Notes under the pieces: generated by a model
The model's input: only the letters and a program-made list of their open reading frames with translations
Databases searched by the model: none
What the model was told of the DNA's origin: nothing
Position numbers and translations under genes: made by a program
Shown: positions 53,271 through 62,524 of the stretch, piece after piece
How the letters are laid out: each line of letters opens with the position of its first letter
Numbering within the stretch: the first letter of the stretch is position 1
Assembly (NCBI GenBank): GCA_901457705.2
Contig: LR590083.2
Coordinates: forward strand, 62,001-126,000
DNA: 64,000 nt
Source of the DNA: Beijerinckiaceae bacterium RH AL1
GTDB taxonomy: Bacteria; Pseudomonadota; Alphaproteobacteria; Rhizobiales; Beijerinckiaceae
Direction of reading: 5' to 3'

Positions 53271-54145
53271 TGCGGCGCGTTCACCCGCTTCATGATGGTC
53301 GAAAGCTTTTGGAGCATCGCCGGGTCGCGCGCCTCCGGCGCGGTGATCAGCGCGGTGTCGAGCGCGCGGTCCGACCCGTCAGGGCAGGGCTCGTGCTCGG
53401 AGGGGAAGTCGCGGAGCAGCCGCGCGACGAGGCGCGCCGCATTGTCGGCGTTGGCCTTGAGCACGGCGATAACCGCGGCGACGTCGACATGCGCATGGTC
53501 GGCGTGCCAGCAGTCGTAGTCGGTCACCATGGCGACGATCGCGTAGGAGAGCTCGGCCTCGCGCGCGAGCTTGGCCTCGGGCATCGCGGTCATGCCGATA
53601 ACGTCGTAGCCCGCGGCCTTGTAGGCGAGCGACTCGGCGAGCGAGGAGAACTGCGGCCCCTGCATGCAGACGTAGGTGCCGCCGGCGACCGCCGCGATGC
53701 CCTCGGCCTCGGCGGCGGCAAGGCAGCGCTTCTTGAGAAGTGGCGCGACGGGATGCGCCATCGAGACGTGGGCGACGCAGCCGTTGCCGAAGAACGAGCT
53801 TTGCCGTCCGACGGTGCGGTCGACGAACTGGTCGGCGACGACGAAGGTGCCGGGCGCGAGCTCTTCCTTGAACGAGCCGCAGGCCGAGACCGAGACGAGG
53901 TCGGTGACGCCGACCTGCTTCAGGGCATCGATGTTGGCGCGGTAGTTGATGCCCTCGGGCGCGAGGCGATGGCCGCGCCCGTGGCGGGGCAGGAACACCG
54001 CCTCGGTGCCGCCCAAGCGCCCGAAGAGAAGCGCGTCGGACGGCTCGCCCCACGGCGTCGAGACGCGCTCCTCGCGCACATCCTCGAGGCCGGGCAGATG
54101 GTACACGCCGGACCCGCCGATGATCCCGACGATGGCTTTCGTCAT
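53267..54145 (-). CDS. mtnP: S-methyl-5-prime-thioadenosine phosphorylase
   Basis: Splits methylthioadenosine with phosphate into adenine and methylthioribose phosphate. The 292-residue product has [14 protein letters not shown] at residues 7-20, [20 protein letters not shown] near 50-69, [20 protein letters not shown] near 85-104 and [18 protein letters not shown] near 195-212. The long-form length is normal. It precedes apt with a four-base overlap. The frame upstream of 54145 was not used. Confidence 0.95.
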   Translation of the reverse strand: MTKAIVGIIGGSGVYHLPGLEDVREERVSTPWGEPSDALLFGRLGGTEAVFLPRHGRGHRLAPEGINYRANIDALKQVGVTDLVSVSACGSFKEELAPGTFVVADQFVDRTVGRQSSFFGNGCVAHVSMAHPVAPLLKKRCLAAAEAEGIAAVAGGTYVCMQGPQFSSLAESLAYKAAGYDVIGMTAMPEAKLAREAELSYAIVAMVTDYDCWHADHAHVDVAAVIAVLKANADNAARLVARLLRDFPSEHEPCPDGSDRALDTALITAPEARDPAMLQKLSTIMKRVNAPQ

Positions 54146-54308
54146 GCTGGCTCGCCTCGCGCAATCGAGCTGGCTGCATGGACGAAAACCGCGCCGAAGG
54201 CAAAGGCTTGAGCGTGACCGGTCACACGCCACGCGAAATCAACGACGTGACCTGCCCGCGCCGGTCGAGGCGGCGTTCCAGAAAGAGGCTCGAAGAGCGT
54301 GTCCGCAG

Positions 54309-55028
54309 TCACTGCGGCCAGCGCACGAGCGCAACGCGGCCGGCCTCCGTGAGGCCGTAGCTGCCGCGTGCGATGCGCTCGAACCAGCCGTAGACGTTTC
54401 CGCGTAGGATCTGGGCCGCGGTCGGCACGATCGGGCGCAGCTCGCGCGGGCTTTTCGGGCCGTCCGCCATCGCGGCGGCGCAGCGCAGCGCCTGCTGGCG
54501 ATAGGCGGTCATGATGGGGGCCCGGCTGCCGCCGCCGAGCGCCGGATCGCCGTGCCGCCGGCGATGCTCGTCCACGAGGCGCGAGCGGCGCTTGGCGTCG
54601 CGGCGCGGCATCGGCGCGGCGGGGCTGACGAGGATGTCGACGCCGCCGGCATCGGTGACGCCGAGCATGCCGAAGCCGAGGCGCCGGCAGAGGTTGCGGA
54701 AGCGCGCGTCGCCTTCGCGGCCCGACCCCCGCGTCGAGACGCGCGCCGCGATCCACACCTCGTCGCAGGCCGCCGCGCGATCGACCGCCTGCAGCACGAG
54801 GTCGAGGTTGAAGCGCATCTTCAGCTCGCCGATGACGACGAGCGGCGGCTCGCCGTCCTTCACGGCGACGATGTCGCAGCCGCCGATCTCGCCCTTCACG
54901 ACGAAGCCCAGGCCTTCGAGGAAGACTTTCACCGGGGGGTACAGCGTCGTTTCCAGTGCCTGGTCTCCCTGTGACGACGGCCGAATCGGACATACCGCCT
55001 TTAAGCGGCTGTCGCGCGCCGGGTCCAC
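54309..55028 (-). CDS. DUF2161 family PD-(D/E)XK nuclease-like protein
   Basis: About 239 residues. The domain starts at LYPPVKVFLEGLGFVVKGEI, then GGCDIVAVKDG and a VVIGELKMRFN segment, giving the D...E-x-K pattern of the PD-(D/E)XK fold. A late segment, GNVYGWFERIARGSYGLTEA, looks like a winged-helix end. The family is annotated as putative phosphodiesterase; no activity is established. The conserved N-terminus begins near LETTLYPP, so the ATG at 55028 adds about 25 residues and the true start may be later. Confidence 0.8.
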   Translation of the reverse strand: MDPARDSRLKAVCPIRPSSQGDQALETTLYPPVKVFLEGLGFVVKGEIGGCDIVAVKDGEPPLVVIGELKMRFNLDLVLQAVDRAAACDEVWIAARVSTRGSGREGDARFRNLCRRLGFGMLGVTDAGGVDILVSPAAPMPRRDAKRRSRLVDEHRRRHGDPALGGGSRAPIMTAYRQQALRCAAAMADGPKSPRELRPIVPTAAQILRGNVYGWFERIARGSYGLTEAGRVALVRWPQ

Positions 55029-55124
55029 GACGGTGGAAACACTGCACTAATCGCCCGCTTTGCAGCGGCGGCGGCGGATGGTCTTCTGTCTCTCGACGCA
55101 AACGATGCGTCGCCCGACAGGTCG

Positions 55125-57506
55125 ATGGCGGGGGTAGGCATGGCGCAGGCGCGGCGTTGGCTTTGGGGTCTCGTTCCGCTCGTTGCTCTCTGGCTCTGCG
55201 GCGCCTGGCGCGAGACGCCTGTCGTCGCAAGCGACCTTGCCGCGGCACCGCCGCATCGAATCCATCGTGAAACAGGCGCACAGATGATCCACCTGCTCCA
55301 TACGCACTGGCTCTGGTTCTTCGGCGCGCTGGCGCTGGGGATTATCGTCGGCTGGGTCACCTACGCCATCGCCGCGACGCGATGGCTCGACCGGCCGGTG
55401 CACATCGCCATCGCCGTCGTGGCGCTCGCGGCGATCGTTGCGGTCGCCAAGGTGGTGCCCGGGCGCTACGGCTATTGGCTCGATCTCGGGGTGATCCTCG
55501 CCGTCTTCTATGCGATCGGCTGCTTCATCGGCTGGGCGCTGCGCGACCTCGCCGAGTTCGTGCCGGCTGCGACGACAGCCGATGCGACAGCAACGGCCCC
55601 GGCGAGGTCGGCGACCGGCTCCTATCTCTTCCGCGAGGCGCATGCCGGGTTGGCGACCGGCTGTCCCTACATGCGCGCTGGCTCGACCGAAGGCGCCCCG
55701 GCCCGGCAGCCGCTGGTGTTCGGCGAGAGCGTGCTGTCCAAGCCGCCGGCGCCGGGCGGCTACACGTTTCCGAGAACGCAGCCGTTCGCCGAAGCGACGA
55801 CGAGCCGGGCCGCCGCGCCCGCGCCGGGTGTGCGACGGCACTGGAGCTGGCCGCGCGAGCCTGGGGCAGTGCCCGCCGCAACGCCGGAGTTCACAGGCTC
55901 GAAGGGCGGCTACATATTCCCGGCGGCGGTCGCCGACGCCGCGCCGCTCGCCGGCACCCGCTCGGGCACATCGCGCGCCGGTCTCTACAGGCACTGGTCC
56001 TGGCGCGGTGTCGCTCCAGCGACGCCGGCGGCCGCGACGGACGAGTCTGGTCAGCCGCGCGCTAGCTCCGCGCTAGCGCCTGCGGCGGCGCCGGGACGTA
56101 CCGCGGCGCCGGCGTTTGCCAGCGCGCCGGGCGGCTACGTTTTTCCTATCGCCAGTGGAGACACCGCGCCCGTTGCGGCTCGCAAGGGCACGAATAAGGC
56201 GGGGCAGTACAAGCATTGGAGCTGGCGCGGTGCCAGTGCAGCGGGCGCTGCGGCCGGCGTTGCGGAGGCCGGCGGCTCTACGACCTCAACCCCTCCGGTG
56301 CCGAGCTCCGTCGCGGCTGCGCCGGTGCAAGACGCGCCCGTTGCTCCTGCTCCCGGTCCGGCCGAACCGCCGGTCGCGGCCGGGCCCGCTGCCACGAGTC
56401 CTGCTGTGCCCCCGACGGAGCCTCCGAGCGTGACTCGGCCTGTTGCCGAGAATCCTGTAGCCGGCGCTCCGCCAGCAGCAGCCTCGTCAGTGGCGACCCC
56501 GACGGCAAGCGGCGGCGCGCCGACAGATCCATCGAGCGAACGACTTGTCCCGCCCGTCGCGCCCGCGACTGCCGCCACGCCGATGCCCGCAGCCCCAGCA
56601 GCGGCCGCGTCCACGACGTCCGCCGCGGCTGCGCCGGAGGGCGTGTCTCCGGCCACCCGTTCGACCCCGGCCGTCGCGTCGGTGCCGGATGCCACGGCGG
56701 CGGCCCTCCCTGCTTCGACTGCGACGACCCAGGAGCCAAGCGTCACCGGCTCGCTCGAAAATGCGGACGAAGGTCGGGGAGCGGCTCCAGCCATGTCCGC
56801 AGAAGAGTCGACGCAGGGCGCAGCCCCACCGGCCGCAGTGGCATCGACAAGCGCCGCAGACGAAATGACCCCCGCACCGCACAGCGACGCTGGAGGGCCG
56901 GCCACGACAGAGGCGGCGGGCCCATCCCCCAGGCCCACGGCCGGTGCCGCAAGTCATAGTCCAGCGCCGAACGACGGCGTCACAAGCGCTGTGCCTGCCG
57001 AGGCTGCCCCGACGACCCCGGCAGCCTCGCCATCGCCTCCGCCGGACGCAAGCATTCCAGCACCGGTCGGCGCGACGACACCCGCCGAGGCCGGCCTTGC
57101 GGCGGCGCCGCCGGTCGCGCCGGGCGAGCCGCCGACGGTGGCGAGGGTGCCGGGCGAGGACAAGCACCCCGGCGCGCGTCCTGTCGGCCTGATGACCGCG
57201 CGCGACAACCGCGCCGACGACCTGAAGCGCATCCGCGGCATCGGCCCGCAGAACGAGGGTCGGCTTCACGCGCTCGGCATCTGGCACTTCGACCAGATCG
57301 CGAGCTGGTCGCCGGAGAACGTGCGCTGGGTCAGCTCGTATCTGGCCTTCCCCGGCCGCATAGACCGCGAACGATGGATTGAGCAGGCGGCGATGCTGGC
57401 CGCCGGCGGCATCGCCCAAGTGGCGACATCGCAGGTCGACGGCAGCCTCGGCCAGCCGAGCGTCAGCGATCCCACGCAACCGCGGCCCAGACGGCCGCGG
57501 CGCTGA
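55125..57506 (+). CDS. Membrane-anchored protein with three GGYxFP-HWSW repeats and C-terminal helix-hairpin-helix
   Basis: About 793 residues. Hydrophobic segments lie near 12-25, 58-82 and 90-140. Three repeats follow: GGYTFP (211) to HWSW (239-242), GGYIFP (261) to HWSW (290-293), and GGYVFP (336) to HWSW (364-367), each about 28 residues from start to HWSW. Then comes roughly 320 residues of proline/alanine/serine-rich linker. From about 698 a helix-hairpin-helix reads DDLKRIRGIGPQNEGRLHAL, GIWHFDQIASWSPENV, close to the C-terminal extension of alphaproteobacterial NuoE. Starts at 55140 or 55284 are possible. Function unknown. Confidence 0.8.
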   Translation: MAGVGMAQARRWLWGLVPLVALWLCGAWRETPVVASDLAAAPPHRIHRETGAQMIHLLHTHWLWFFGALALGIIVGWVTYAIAATRWLDRPVHIAIAVVALAAIVAVAKVVPGRYGYWLDLGVILAVFYAIGCFIGWALRDLAEFVPAATTADATATAPARSATGSYLFREAHAGLATGCPYMRAGSTEGAPARQPLVFGESVLSKPPAPGGYTFPRTQPFAEATTSRAAAPAPGVRRHWSWPREPGAVPAATPEFTGSKGGYIFPAAVADAAPLAGTRSGTSRAGLYRHWSWRGVAPATPAAATDESGQPRASSALAPAAAPGRTAAPAFASAPGGYVFPIASGDTAPVAARKGTNKAGQYKHWSWRGASAAGAAAGVAEAGGSTTSTPPVPSSVAAAPVQDAPVAPAPGPAEPPVAAGPAATSPAVPPTEPPSVTRPVAENPVAGAPPAAASSVATPTASGGAPTDPSSERLVPPVAPATAATPMPAAPAAAASTTSAAAAPEGVSPATRSTPAVASVPDATAAALPASTATTQEPSVTGSLENADEGRGAAPAMSAEESTQGAAPPAAVASTSAADEMTPAPHSDAGGPATTEAAGPSPRPTAGAASHSPAPNDGVTSAVPAEAAPTTPAASPSPPPDASIPAPVGATTPAEAGLAAAPPVAPGEPPTVARVPGEDKHPGARPVGLMTARDNRADDLKRIRGIGPQNEGRLHALGIWHFDQIASWSPENVRWVSSYLAFPGRIDRERWIEQAAMLAAGGIAQVATSQVDGSLGQPSVSDPTQPRPRRPRR

Positions 57507-57613
57507 GCCGTCGAGCGCGCCGGCCTCGGCTGCTTGTTCCTCGTCCGCGGCCGTGCTAGCCGACCCGCCAAACGTGCAACCGGGCCACGAGGCGCCGGCA
57601 AGGGGAAGAAACG

Positions 57614-58105
57614 ATGGCCGAGACGAATGGCAACGGCGCGGCACAACAGGCTCAGGCCGCGCAGGCACCCTCGCTGAATGCGCTCGTGCAGTTCACCAAG
57701 GATTTTTCGTTCGAGAACCCGAACGCGCCGCGCTCGCTAGGGCCGCAGGAGAAGCAGCCGAACATCTCGATCCAGGTCAACGTCAACGCCCAGCAGCTCG
57801 CGGAGAACGAGTTCCTGGTCGACCTGCTGCTCGAGGGCTCGGCCGGCGATGGCGCGGACACGCTGTTCAAGTTCGAGCTCGACTACGCAGGCATCTTCCG
57901 GCTGATGAACATTCCGGAGGAGCAGCGCCACCCCGTCGTGATGATCGAGTGCCCGCGCCTGCTGTTCCCGTTCGCGCGCCAGATCATCGCCGAGGCGGTG
58001 CGCGGCGGCGGCTTCCCGCCGCTTTACATCGACCCGATCGATTTCGGCACGCTCTACCAGCAGCGCATGGCCGAGGTGGCCAAGCAGGGCGGAGCCACCG
58101 CCTGA
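57614..58105 (+). CDS. secB: Protein-export chaperone SecB
   Basis: SecB holds pre-proteins unfolded and passes them to SecA. The 163-residue protein has the typical [14 protein letters not shown]-like start (here [17 protein letters not shown], residues 21-37), [32 protein letters not shown]-like text ([13 protein letters not shown]), and [20 protein letters not shown] near the end. Length fits. It converges with dnaQ-coaE, a common alphaproteobacterial arrangement. A small exported protein gene follows with its start inside the secB stop. Confidence 0.96.
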   Translation: MAETNGNGAAQQAQAAQAPSLNALVQFTKDFSFENPNAPRSLGPQEKQPNISIQVNVNAQQLAENEFLVDLLLEGSAGDGADTLFKFELDYAGIFRLMNIPEEQRHPVVMIECPRLLFPFARQIIAEAVRGGGFPPLYIDPIDFGTLYQQRMAEVAKQGGATA

Positions 58106-58347
58106 GGCGGGCGATACCGGCTCTGACGATCTTCGCGCTACTGGCGTCGGCGTGGCCGGCCGCCGCGGCGGAGGACGCCTGCCGCAAGGTGCTCAAAGCG
58201 CGCATCAAGGCTTGCACCGAGGATTGCGTGGCGAAGGCCAAGGCTGCGGTCGATCCCGAGGTGCGCGACCGTATCCTCGGGTACGGCTGCCAGACGAATT
58301 GCGCCAAGCTCGAGATGTTCAACGGGCACGCCTGCCCGAACCCATGA
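58102..58347 (+). CDS. Small secreted protein with symmetric six-cysteine pattern, apparent CTG start
   Basis: The frame from CTG 58102 gives 81 residues: a signal peptide ([20 protein letters not shown]), then EDACRKVL and a mature part of about 58 residues. Its six cysteines are spaced C-x10-C-x3-C-x20-C-x3-C-x10-C, a perfectly symmetric twin-CX3C layout that suggests a helical hairpin with three disulfides. No ATG, GTG or TTG lies near the signal peptide. The CTG shares bases with the secB stop (CTGA) and has GGAG seven bases upstream, so coupled translation is likely. No family recognised. Confidence 0.6.
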   Translation: MRRAIPALTIFALLASAWPAAAAEDACRKVLKARIKACTEDCVAKAKAAVDPEVRDRILGYGCQTNCAKLEMFNGHACPNP

Positions 58348-58348
58348 G

Positions 58349-59062
58349 CTAAGCCGCGCCGGCGACGGCCTCGGGCGTCACGTAGCGCTTCCAGATCGCC
58401 GCGTCGCCGAGCCCGGCGACGAACGCCGCATGGCTCGCCGCCTCGGCGTCGGTCAGCGCCGGCGCGAGCGGCGTCGGGCGCGGACGCCGGGCGACGGTCG
58501 AGACGCCGCCCCAGCCGCGGGTCGCCGGCCCCGCGAAGACGAGGGCCGTCTGCCGGCCGCCGTTCAGCTCGGCATAGACCTCGGCGAGGATCTCCGAATC
58601 CAGAAGCGCGCCGTGCTTGGTGCGACGGGAGTTGTCGATGCCGTAGCGCTGACAAAGCGCGTCGAGGCTCACCGGCGCGCCGGGGTGGCGGCGCCGCGCC
58701 AGCGCCAGAGTGTCGACCATCCGTTCCAGCGCGAGCGGCGGATGGCCGAGCGCCACCAGCTCGGCGTTCATGAAGCGGAAATCGAACTCAGCGTTGTGGG
58801 CGACGAGCTTGGCGCCCTCTGTGAAGGCCAGGAACTCGTCGGCGATGTCGGCGAAAAGTGGCTTGCCGGTCAAAAACTCGCTCGACAGGCCATGGACGGC
58901 GAAGGCCTCCTCCGGCATGTCGCGCTGCGGGTCGAGATAATGGTGCAGCGTGCGGCCGGTCGGGATGCCGTTCAGAAGCTCGACGCACCCGATCTCGACG
59001 ACGCGGTGGCCGGACGCTGGGTCGAGCCCGGTGGTCTCGGTGTCGAAGACGATCTCGCGCAA
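58349..59062 (-). CDS. dnaQ: DNA polymerase III epsilon subunit
   Basis: The 3-prime to 5-prime proofreading exonuclease of the replicase. 237 residues with ExoI (REIVFDTETTGLDP), ExoII (KLVAHNAEFDFRFMN, near residues 86-100) and ExoIII-type (HGALLDSEILAEVYAEL near 155-171) motifs; the catalytic D, E, D and H residues are in place. The C-terminal tail of about 60 residues would hold the polymerase-binding segment. It is followed on the same strand after 12 bases upstream by coaE. Confidence 0.94.
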   Translation of the reverse strand: MREIVFDTETTGLDPASGHRVVEIGCVELLNGIPTGRTLHHYLDPQRDMPEEAFAVHGLSSEFLTGKPLFADIADEFLAFTEGAKLVAHNAEFDFRFMNAELVALGHPPLALERMVDTLALARRRHPGAPVSLDALCQRYGIDNSRRTKHGALLDSEILAEVYAELNGGRQTALVFAGPATRGWGGVSTVARRPRPTPLAPALTDAEAASHAAFVAGLGDAAIWKRYVTPEAVAGAA

Positions 59063-59074
59063 ACCCTAGGTCCC

Positions 59075-59662
59075 TCAGCTCCGCTCGGAGAGCTGCCTCA
59101 CGAGCGCCTGCACCTGACGCTCCGCCGCCTCGAGCCCGTCGCCGGTCTCGATGATGTGGTCGGCCCGGCGGCGCTTCTCCGCGTCGGGCAGCTGCTTTCC
59201 CAGTATGGCCTCGAAGCGCGCCTCGGTCATGCCCGGTCGGGCAAGGACGCGGGCCTTCTGCACAGGTTTGGGCGCCGACACGAGCACGACGGTGTCGACG
59301 TCCCGCTCGCCGCCGGTCTCGTAGAGGAGGGGGATGTCGAGCACCGCCATCGGCGCGCCGGCCTCGCGGGCCTCGGCGAGGAAGGCCTCGCGCTCGGCGC
59401 GGACGAGCGGATGGACGATGGCCTCGAGCCGCTTCATCGCCGCCGCGTCGCCGATCACGTGGCGGCCGAGCGCCTCGCGGTCGATGCGCCCCTCGCGCGC
59501 GACGCCGGGAAATGCCGCCTCGACCGGCGCGACCGCTGCGCCCTCGTAGAGCCGATGCACGGCGGCGTCCGCGTCGAAGACGGGGAGGCCGGCGGCGGCG
59601 AACATTTTCGCCGTCGTCGACTTGCCCATGCCGACGGAGCCGGTGAGACCGATGACGATCAT
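59075..59662 (-). CDS. coaE: Dephospho-CoA kinase
   Basis: Last step of coenzyme A synthesis. A 195-residue protein with P-loop [17 protein letters not shown] at residues 5-21, [14 protein letters not shown] near 33-46, and [17 protein letters not shown] around 113-129. The family-usual first glycine-rich loop and lid arginines are visible. The gene stands immediately upstream of dnaQ on the same strand, a conserved pairing. Confidence 0.95.
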   Translation of the reverse strand: MIVIGLTGSVGMGKSTTAKMFAAAGLPVFDADAAVHRLYEGAAVAPVEAAFPGVAREGRIDREALGRHVIGDAAAMKRLEAIVHPLVRAEREAFLAEAREAGAPMAVLDIPLLYETGGERDVDTVVLVSAPKPVQKARVLARPGMTEARFEAILGKQLPDAEKRRRADHIIETGDGLEAAERQVQALVRQLSERS

Positions 59663-59749
59663 TGAGACCTCCGCTCAGCTGGCACGTCGCCGAGCGGGAA
59701 GGGTTGCGTCAAGCCGCAGCCAGAACGACGCCTCGAGGAAGGCGCCCGC

Positions 59750-61302
59750 CTACTTCTTGATGAAGCCCTCGACCGGGCGCCAGTGGTTGCCTTCGCGCGC
59801 CAGCATCTCGTCGGACTCCTTCGGTCCGGCCGAGCCAGAGGCGTACATCGCCGGCTCGCCGGTCTTCCAGGCATCGAGGATCGGCTGCACGACGCGCCAG
59901 GCGTCCTCGACCATGTCGGCGCGATTGAACAGCGTCGCGTCACCGATCATCACGTCGTAGAGCAGGGTCTCGTAGCCGACGTTCGGCTCGTGCTTGAAGA
60001 AGTCCTTGTAGGCGAAGTCCATGCGCACCGTCGCCACCTCGACGTCGGGACCGGGCCGCTTGACCTCGAACTGCAGCGAGATGCCTTCCTGCGGCTGGAT
60101 GCGGACGACGAGCCAGTTGGCCGAGAGCTCCTCGATGTCGGTGCCCTGGAAATGGGCGGTCGGCGCCGGCTTGAAGCGGATCGCGATCTCGGTGAGCCGG
60201 TCCGTCATATGCTTGCCGGTGCGCAGGTAGAATGGCACGCCGGCCCAGCGCCAGGAATCGATGCCGACACGCATCGCCACGTACGTCTCGGTGTTCGATT
60301 GTGGCGAAACGTTGGGCTCCGAACGATAGGCGTTGCATTGCTTGCCCTGCACCTCGCCGGCCGTGTACTGGCCGCGCACGGCGTCCTCCGGCTTCAGCGG
60401 CGGCATCGAGGTGAAGAGCTCCGCCTTACGATCTCGGATGCCCTTGGCGTCGAAGGTGACCGGCGGCTCCATCGCCACCATCGCCATCAGCGTGAACAGG
60501 TGGTTCGGGATCATGTCGCGCAGCGCGCCGGTCGGCTCGTAGAACTTGCCGCGCTGCTCGACGCCCACCACTTCCGCCGCGGTGATCTGCACCGACGAGA
60601 TGCGATCGCGATTCCAGATCGGCTCGAACATGCCGTTCGCGAAGCGGAACGTCATGATCGACTGCACCGTCTCCTTGCCGAGGAAGTGGTCGATGCGGAA
60701 GATCTGGTCCTCCTCGAGCGTCTGCAGCAGGCTCTTGTTGAGCGCGATCGCGGAGGGAACGTCGTGGCCGAACGGCTTCTCGACGACCACGCGACGCCAG
60801 AAGCTCGGCACGCCGTCGTTCTTCTCGCCCTGCTTCGTGAGCTTCGCCTCGCCGAGCTGCTGTGCCACGGTCGCGAAGAAGCGGTCGGCGATGGCGAAGT
60901 AGAAGATCGCGTTGCCTTGCGCGAAGCCGGCCTTCTCGAGCGCGGCGCCGATGTCCTTGTAGAGGTCGGGCTTGGTCATGTCGCCGCGCACGTACTGCAT
61001 CGTGTCGGCGAGCTTCTTCCAGGTGTCCTCCTCGATGTGGTCGACATCGAACTCGGACGAGCTGTTGCCGATGAAGCTCTCCAGCATGTCATGCAGGTGC
61101 TTCTTCCAGCTCTCCGCATCGCCCTCGGCGAGGTCGACGCCGATCACCGCGACCTTCTCCGGCAGGACCTTCTCGCAGCCGAGATTGTAGATCGCCGGCA
61201 TCACGAGGCGCTTCGTCAGGTCGCCGAAGGCGCCGAAGATGACGATGGCACAGGGCTCGGGGTCTTCGGCTTTGCGGGAGCGGAGGGAGCGGATTGCGTC
61301 AT
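59750..61302 (-). CDS. zwf: Glucose-6-phosphate dehydrogenase, probable 5-prime frameshift
   Basis: Oxidises glucose 6-phosphate to 6-phosphogluconolactone. Motifs: IVIFGAFGDLTKRLVMPAIY (cofactor site), VVVEKPFGHD, and RIDHFLGKETVQSI (active-site region). In the main frame no start lies near the conserved N-terminus; the first ATG is 61405. In the next frame ATG 61302 has GAGGA eight bases upstream and encodes MTQSAPSAPAKPKTP. One extra C in the CCCC run (plus-strand 61259-61262) would join this to EPCAIVIFG. The main frame is intact from there to 59750. Either a sequencing slip or a real lesion. Confidence 0.92.
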
Positions 61303-61472
61303 CGAGATAGTCCTCGCGGCGTGAGCGGCGCGCGACCCTGCCGCGCGGACGATGACAGGCAAATGACGCGCCTACCGCGACTGTCAATCGTATCTGACTG
61401 TTCAACTCGTGATGAGGACATCGGCGGCGGCCGGCTCATAAGCGCGTGCTTATCTGCCGGCCGCCGGCGCGA
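61303..61472. other. Intergenic region between zwf and the YiaA-like gene
   Basis: About 170 bases. The minus strand contains TTGACA (complement of 61382-61387) but no good -10 at 16-18 bases. It probably holds the zwf promoter. No coding frame or RNA element was recognised. Confidence 0.35.
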
Positions 61473-61748
61473 TCACGCTTCGCGCAGCAGCCGCTCGGTG
61501 CGCGCACTCTCGAGCCGATTGATGAAGCGACCGGCCTCGTGGACGTCGCGCAGGCTCTTGGCCAGCGTGAAGCAGGCCTGGATCAGCAGCAGCACCGCCA
61601 TCGCAAAGTAGCCTTTCACCCACCGGTCGAGCGGCAGGAACAGAATGCCGGCGCCGACCATCACGAGCGCGGCGGCAAAGGAGATGTAGCCGAACATCAC
61701 CCACGCGGGGCTGGGGCGCTCGATGCTCGTGGTGTCGTTGGTATCCAT
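61473..61748 (-). CDS. YiaA/YiaB-family inner-membrane protein
   Basis: A 91-residue membrane protein with two hydrophobic helices (VMFGYISFAAALVMVGAGIL and GYFAMAVLLLIQACFTLAK) joined by FLPLDRWVK, matching the YiaA/YiaB two-helix domain. ATG 61748 has AGGAA upstream. It follows the PspA-like gene by 44 bases on the same strand and is probably cotranscribed with it. A role in envelope stress is suggested by that pairing only. Confidence 0.88.
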   Translation of the reverse strand: MDTNDTTSIERPSPAWVMFGYISFAAALVMVGAGILFLPLDRWVKGYFAMAVLLLIQACFTLAKSLRDVHEAGRFINRLESARTERLLREA

Positions 61749-61792
61749 GATACGTTCCTTTCAAGGTTTGAGATAAAACGGTCAGTCTTGGA

Positions 61793-62443
61793 TCAGTCTT
61801 GGGTGATCGCCGCGGGCGGCGCGGCGAGGGCCCGCAGGCGCGCCAGGACATCCTGGGCCCGCACGTGGGTGGGAGCGCCGAAGCCTGCCTCGGCGAGATC
61901 GTCGGTCAGCGTCGCGGCCTCGGGCGCGAAGGCGACGCGGACGGCCTCCGCTTCGGCCTGCTCGGCCTCGACCCGGGCCAGGGCCGCCTCGGCGCGCGTG
62001 AGCGGCGTGAGCCCGTCACCGGCGGGCGCGCCGTCGGCCAGGGCAGCGCCGATCCGGGCGAGACGGCGGCCGCGCTCGAGGTCCGCCAGGCGCCGCCGCT
62101 CGGCTTCGACGGCGCGCCGAGCCAGCGCGACGCGAGCGGCAAAGCGCACCGCCGCGGTATCGGAGGCGGCGATCTCCGTCTCGAGCACGGCGATGGACTC
62201 GGCGGCGCGGACGGCAAGGTCCTCGCGGCCGCCGCTCAGCGCGGCCACCGCGCGAGCCTCGAGATCCTTGGCCTTGGCGGCAAAGGCCTCGCGGCGCCGC
62301 GTCTCGCCCGCCTCCTCGGCGATGGCGGCGGCGAGCGCACGGCGGCTCGCGATGTGTGCGCGAGTCGCCATGCCGATCAGGCGGTCGAGCTCTGTGAGGT
62401 GCCGCGTCGGCGGCAGGAGGTTCGCTACGAAGGCATCGAGCAT
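61793..62443 (-). CDS. PspA/IM30-family protein
   Basis: About 216 residues, nearly all helical, with long alanine/glutamate/arginine coiled-coil segments: RHLTELDRLIGMATRAHIAS, then RREAFAAKAKDLEARAVAAL and AAVRFAARVALARRAVEAER. This fits PspA/IM30, which forms membrane-protecting oligomers. Several ATG codons cluster at 62461-62443; GGAG lies six bases before the one at 62443. Palindrome 62455-62467 then lies just upstream of that start. Cotranscribed with the YiaA-like gene. Confidence 0.8.
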   Translation of the reverse strand: MLDAFVANLLPPTRHLTELDRLIGMATRAHIASRRALAAAIAEEAGETRRREAFAAKAKDLEARAVAALSGGREDLAVRAAESIAVLETEIAASDTAAVRFAARVALARRAVEAERRRLADLERGRRLARIGAALADGAPAGDGLTPLTRAEAALARVEAEQAEAEAVRVAFAPEAATLTDDLAEAGFGAPTHVRAQDVLARLRALAAPPAAITQD

Positions 62444-62454
62444 GAGCATCTCCA

Positions 62455-62467
62455 TGAACAACGTTCA
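62455..62467. promoter_or_regulatory. Palindromic box TGAAC-N3-GTTCA, copy 1
   Basis: TGAACAACGTTCA at 62455-62467, arms perfectly inverted, just upstream of the likely PspA start (62443). It is paired with a second copy 57 bases away in the same divergent promoter region. Confidence 0.6.
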
Positions 62468-62511
62468 CAAGTATGTGATACGTTGGCTGAAATCGCCCTG
62501 CAAGCAAAAAA

Positions 62512-62524
62512 TGAACGCCGTTCA
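62512..62524. promoter_or_regulatory. Palindromic box TGAAC-N3-GTTCA, copy 2
   Basis: TGAACGCCGTTCA at 62512-62524; the same arms as copy 1. A TATAAT hexamer on the plus strand follows at 62527-62532 and could be the -10 of the aminotransferase gene, placing this box over that promoter. Confidence 0.6.

Noticed and set aside
61350-61410. TTGACA before zwf as a full promoter
   Set aside because: No acceptable -10 hexamer at 16-18 bases; noted only as an incomplete signal.
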